Part shown: positions 62,805 through 64,000 of the stretch, one piece after another
How the letters are laid out: every line of letters begins with the position of its first letter
How positions within the stretch are numbered: position 1 is the stretch's first letter
Source of the DNA: Sphingobium sp.
GTDB taxonomy: Bacteria; Pseudomonadota; Alphaproteobacteria; Sphingomonadales; Sphingomonadaceae
Direction of reading: 5' to 3'
DNA: 64,000 bases
Assembly: GCA_009360885.1 (NCBI GenBank)
Contig: SPEL01000002.1
Span: 124,001 to 188,000, forward strand
Notes under the pieces: generated by a model
Told to the model about the DNA's origin: nothing
The model's database searches: none
Seen by the model: the letters and a program-made list of their open reading frames with translations, nothing else
Program-made: the position numbers and the translations under genes

Positions 62805-63450
62805 CCTTCACCCGGCCCGCACCATCCAATGTAACAGCAACCTCCTCCCCATCCCGCCGCAGCACCAGACGCGCCGCTTCCCCCGGCAAGCCCATGCTGT
62901 CAAAACGAATGACCACACGCCCCGATGACGGCGCATCGGATTTTTCGGTTTTCTGCGTCGTATCCGTTCCGCCTGTGGCCTTTTTCACGTCAAGGAACGC
63001 CCGCGTTCCATGGCTCCAATCGACCGCCCGAAAAGGGCCATTATCCATCGCCGTCCACTGGCCTTTATCCTGCTGTTCAAACCCATAAGCAGTCGGAGAC
63101 ACCCAGAAGGCAACAGGCCGCGCACGGATGATTGCATGATCCCGCGCAGCCGCCACACGCATGGCAAAGCCATCGGCATCATCCACCAGCCGACCGCGAG
63201 GATCTGGCATCATCAACAGCACCGCCGCCGATGCGAAACCGATAATGGCGATAACAACCATGAGTTCGACAAGCGTGAAGCCGTTTTCGGTGGAACGCCG
63301 AGCATAAGTGAAGCCCTGCCCGGCGGAACGCCGAGCATAAGTGAAGCCCTGCCCGGCGGAACGCGTCAAAGACGGGAAGCCCCGCCCCCCACATTTCCGC
63401 ATAAGCATAAGGCGGGGGAAGCAGCCTCTATCCATATGTTCCGCCCGCAC
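62794..63450 (-). CDS. gspH: Type II secretion minor pseudopilin GspH with a repeat-expanded leader
   Basis: A frame of 218 residues from a GTG at 63450; the ATG at 63435, after GGGCGGA, is the likelier start (213 residues). The mature protein starts FTLVELMVVIAIIGFASAAVLLMMPDPRG and has a GspH body (DGFAMRVAAARDHAIIRARPVAFWV, FDSMGLPGEAARLVLRRDGE). Before it are four 11-residue units with Gly at 24, 35, 46 and 57 (numbering from the GTG). Two adjacent units are identical (RSAGQGFTYAR). No start codon lies between the repeats and the cleavage site, so the repeats must be translated. Confidence 0.92.
   Translation of the reverse strand: MRAEHMDRGCFPRLMLMRKCGGRGFPSLTRSAGQGFTYARRSAGQGFTYARRSTENGFTLVELMVVIAIIGFASAAVLLMMPDPRGRLVDDADGFAMRVAAARDHAIIRARPVAFWVSPTAYGFEQQDKGQWTAMDNGPFRAVDWSHGTRAFLDVKKATGGTDTTQKTEKSDAPSSGRVVIRFDSMGLPGEAARLVLRRDGEEVAVTLDGAGRVKVGG
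63265..63396 (-). repeat. 33-bp tandem repeats in the gspH leader (four units)
   Basis: Four in-frame units with period 33 bp. The copies at 63299-63331 and 63332-63364 are identical base for base, a sign of recent duplication or homogenisation. The last unit supplies the true cleavage site (STENG|FTLVE). Confidence 0.95.
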
Positions 63451-63464
63451 GGCCCATCACCCTA

Positions 63465-63998
63465 TTAAAGATCGCCGGAGTAAATATCCGCATTGTCATC
63501 TGTTCCGCCCGGCTGACCATCAGCGCCGAGAGAATAGATATCAAATGCGCCCTTCTGGCCCGGCACCTTATAGTGATAAGCACGGCCCCATGGATCATCC
63601 GGCAATTTCTTAACATAACCGCCACGACGGTAGCGTTCCGGCTGGGCAAGGCCGACAGGTGCGCTGATGAGTGCCTGAAGCCCCTGATTTTGATCGGGAT
63701 AGCTGAAAGTATCGAGGCGATATTGCTCCAGCGCCTGCTCTATGACCGCGATATCGGCCTTAGCCTTTTCCTTGCGGGCGGTATCGGTAGCGGGAATGAC
63801 ATTGACGGCCACGATCGTCGCCAGCAGGCCGATGATGACGATAACCACCATCAGTTCGACAAGCGTGAAGCCGTTTTCGGCGGAACGCCGCACAGACGTA
63901 AAGCCCTGTTGGGCGGAACGCAAACGAGGAATGAAGCCCTGTTGGGCGGAACACCGCACAGACGTGAAGCCGTTTTCGGCGGAACGCCTGCGCGCCAA
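63465..63998 (-). CDS. gspG: Type II secretion major pseudopilin GspG with a repeat-expanded leader (5' end near window edge)
   Basis: The mature pseudopilin is about 134 residues, normal for GspG. It starts FTLVELMVVIVIIGLLATIVAVNVI and ends with the GspG calcium-site region (DPWGRAYHYKVPGQKGAFDIYSLGADGQPGGTDDNADI). Before the cleavage Gly lie four 11-residue units (Gly at 10, 21, 32, 43). The only in-window full-length start is a TTG at 63998, so translation may begin beyond the edge with more units. A GTG at the beginning of the last unit would instead give a normal leader of eight residues (MRRSAENG). Confidence 0.93.
   Translation of the reverse strand: MARRRSAENGFTSVRCSAQQGFIPRLRSAQQGFTSVRRSAENGFTLVELMVVIVIIGLLATIVAVNVIPATDTARKEKAKADIAVIEQALEQYRLDTFSYPDQNQGLQALISAPVGLAQPERYRRGGYVKKLPDDPWGRAYHYKVPGQKGAFDIYSLGADGQPGGTDDNADIYSGDL
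63855..63986 (-). repeat. 33-bp tandem repeats in the gspG leader (at least four units)
   Basis: In-frame units with period 33 bp: RSAENGFTSVR, CSAQQGFIPRL, RSAQQGFTSVR and then RSAENGFTLVE at the true site. The outermost and innermost units share the ENG form, the middle ones QQG. The array may extend past the window end. Confidence 0.93.
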
Positions 63999-64000
63999 CA

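Noticed and set aside
62553-63986. CRISPR-like pattern (conserved ~23-base blocks with ~10-base variable gaps) at the gsp genes
   Set aside because: Gaps are far too short for spacers, the unit is exactly 33 bp and in frame with three pseudopilin genes, and the repeats encode a coherent peptide motif. No cas genes are near.

Overview
The window looks like chromosomal backbone of an alphaproteobacterium, most probably of the order Sphingomonadales. The grounds are the zapE-mdh-sucD-odhA gene order, the ctaA-cutA-rplM-rpsI block, the hrcA-grpE/rph-rdgB-hemW block, a TrcR (DUF1013) cell-cycle regulator, a DUF1192 protein, a Vgr-related zincin, a RpoH promoter of the CTTG-N17-CYTAT type, a CtrA-type TTAA-N7-TTAA box and a gspG-to-gspO run. 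No database was consulted, so genus is not assigned. Coding density is high and there are no rRNA genes, tRNA genes, insertion sequences or CRISPR arrays that I can support.

Layout. 1-5.3 kb (minus strand): TCA-cycle enzymes (odhA 5' end, sucD, mdh, sdhB), zapE and an aspartate racemase-like gene. 5.5-15.3 kb (minus): ftsH, tilS, cpoB, a RodZ-like HTH protein, ptsP, a nitronate monooxygenase and lysC. 15.4-21.5 kb: ubiG, oxyR, pgsA, an LplT-like transporter, a 556-bp convergent gap with regulatory-looking sequence, a phospholipid methyltransferase-like gene and a crotonase. 21.6-28.4 kb: merC, ctaA, cutA, rplM-rpsI, a CoA-transferase, an SH3 protein and a D-2-hydroxyacid dehydrogenase. 28.5-38.4 kb: a patatin, then dnaJ and dnaK, separated from grpE-hrcA by a small insert (PCu(A)C chaperone, zincin, two related hairpin elements, DUF2218, metal-responsive PadR regulator). 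38.5-56 kb: rph-rdgB-hemW-xerC, dedA, gshB, yraN-rsmI/lpoA, fsa, priA, TSUP permease, trcR, quinone reductase, DUF1192, clpA and a truncated GST. 56.4-64 kb (minus): queuosine-precursor transporter, then a tightly overlapping type II secretion run gspG-H-I-J-K-L-M-N-O that enters from beyond the right edge.

The most unusual signal is at the right end. The leader peptides of three adjacent pseudopilins (GspG, GspH, GspI) are expanded by in-frame tandem copies of one 33-bp/11-residue unit. Every copy reproduces the prepilin cleavage sequence (RSAxxGFT), but only the last copy carries the Glu at +5. The leaders become about 43, 52-57 and up to 79 residues instead of the usual 6-10, while GspJ and GspK have ordinary leaders. 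The second strongest signal is a pair of ~77-bp hairpin elements at 35.36-35.52 kb. They are inverted copies of one another with many compensated substitutions, so a structure is apparently conserved. Third is a convergent intergenic region at 19.26-19.82 kb with tandem stem-loops, a perfect CtrA-type box, alternative inverted repeats and small ORFs, which may hide an unannotated RNA or peptide gene.
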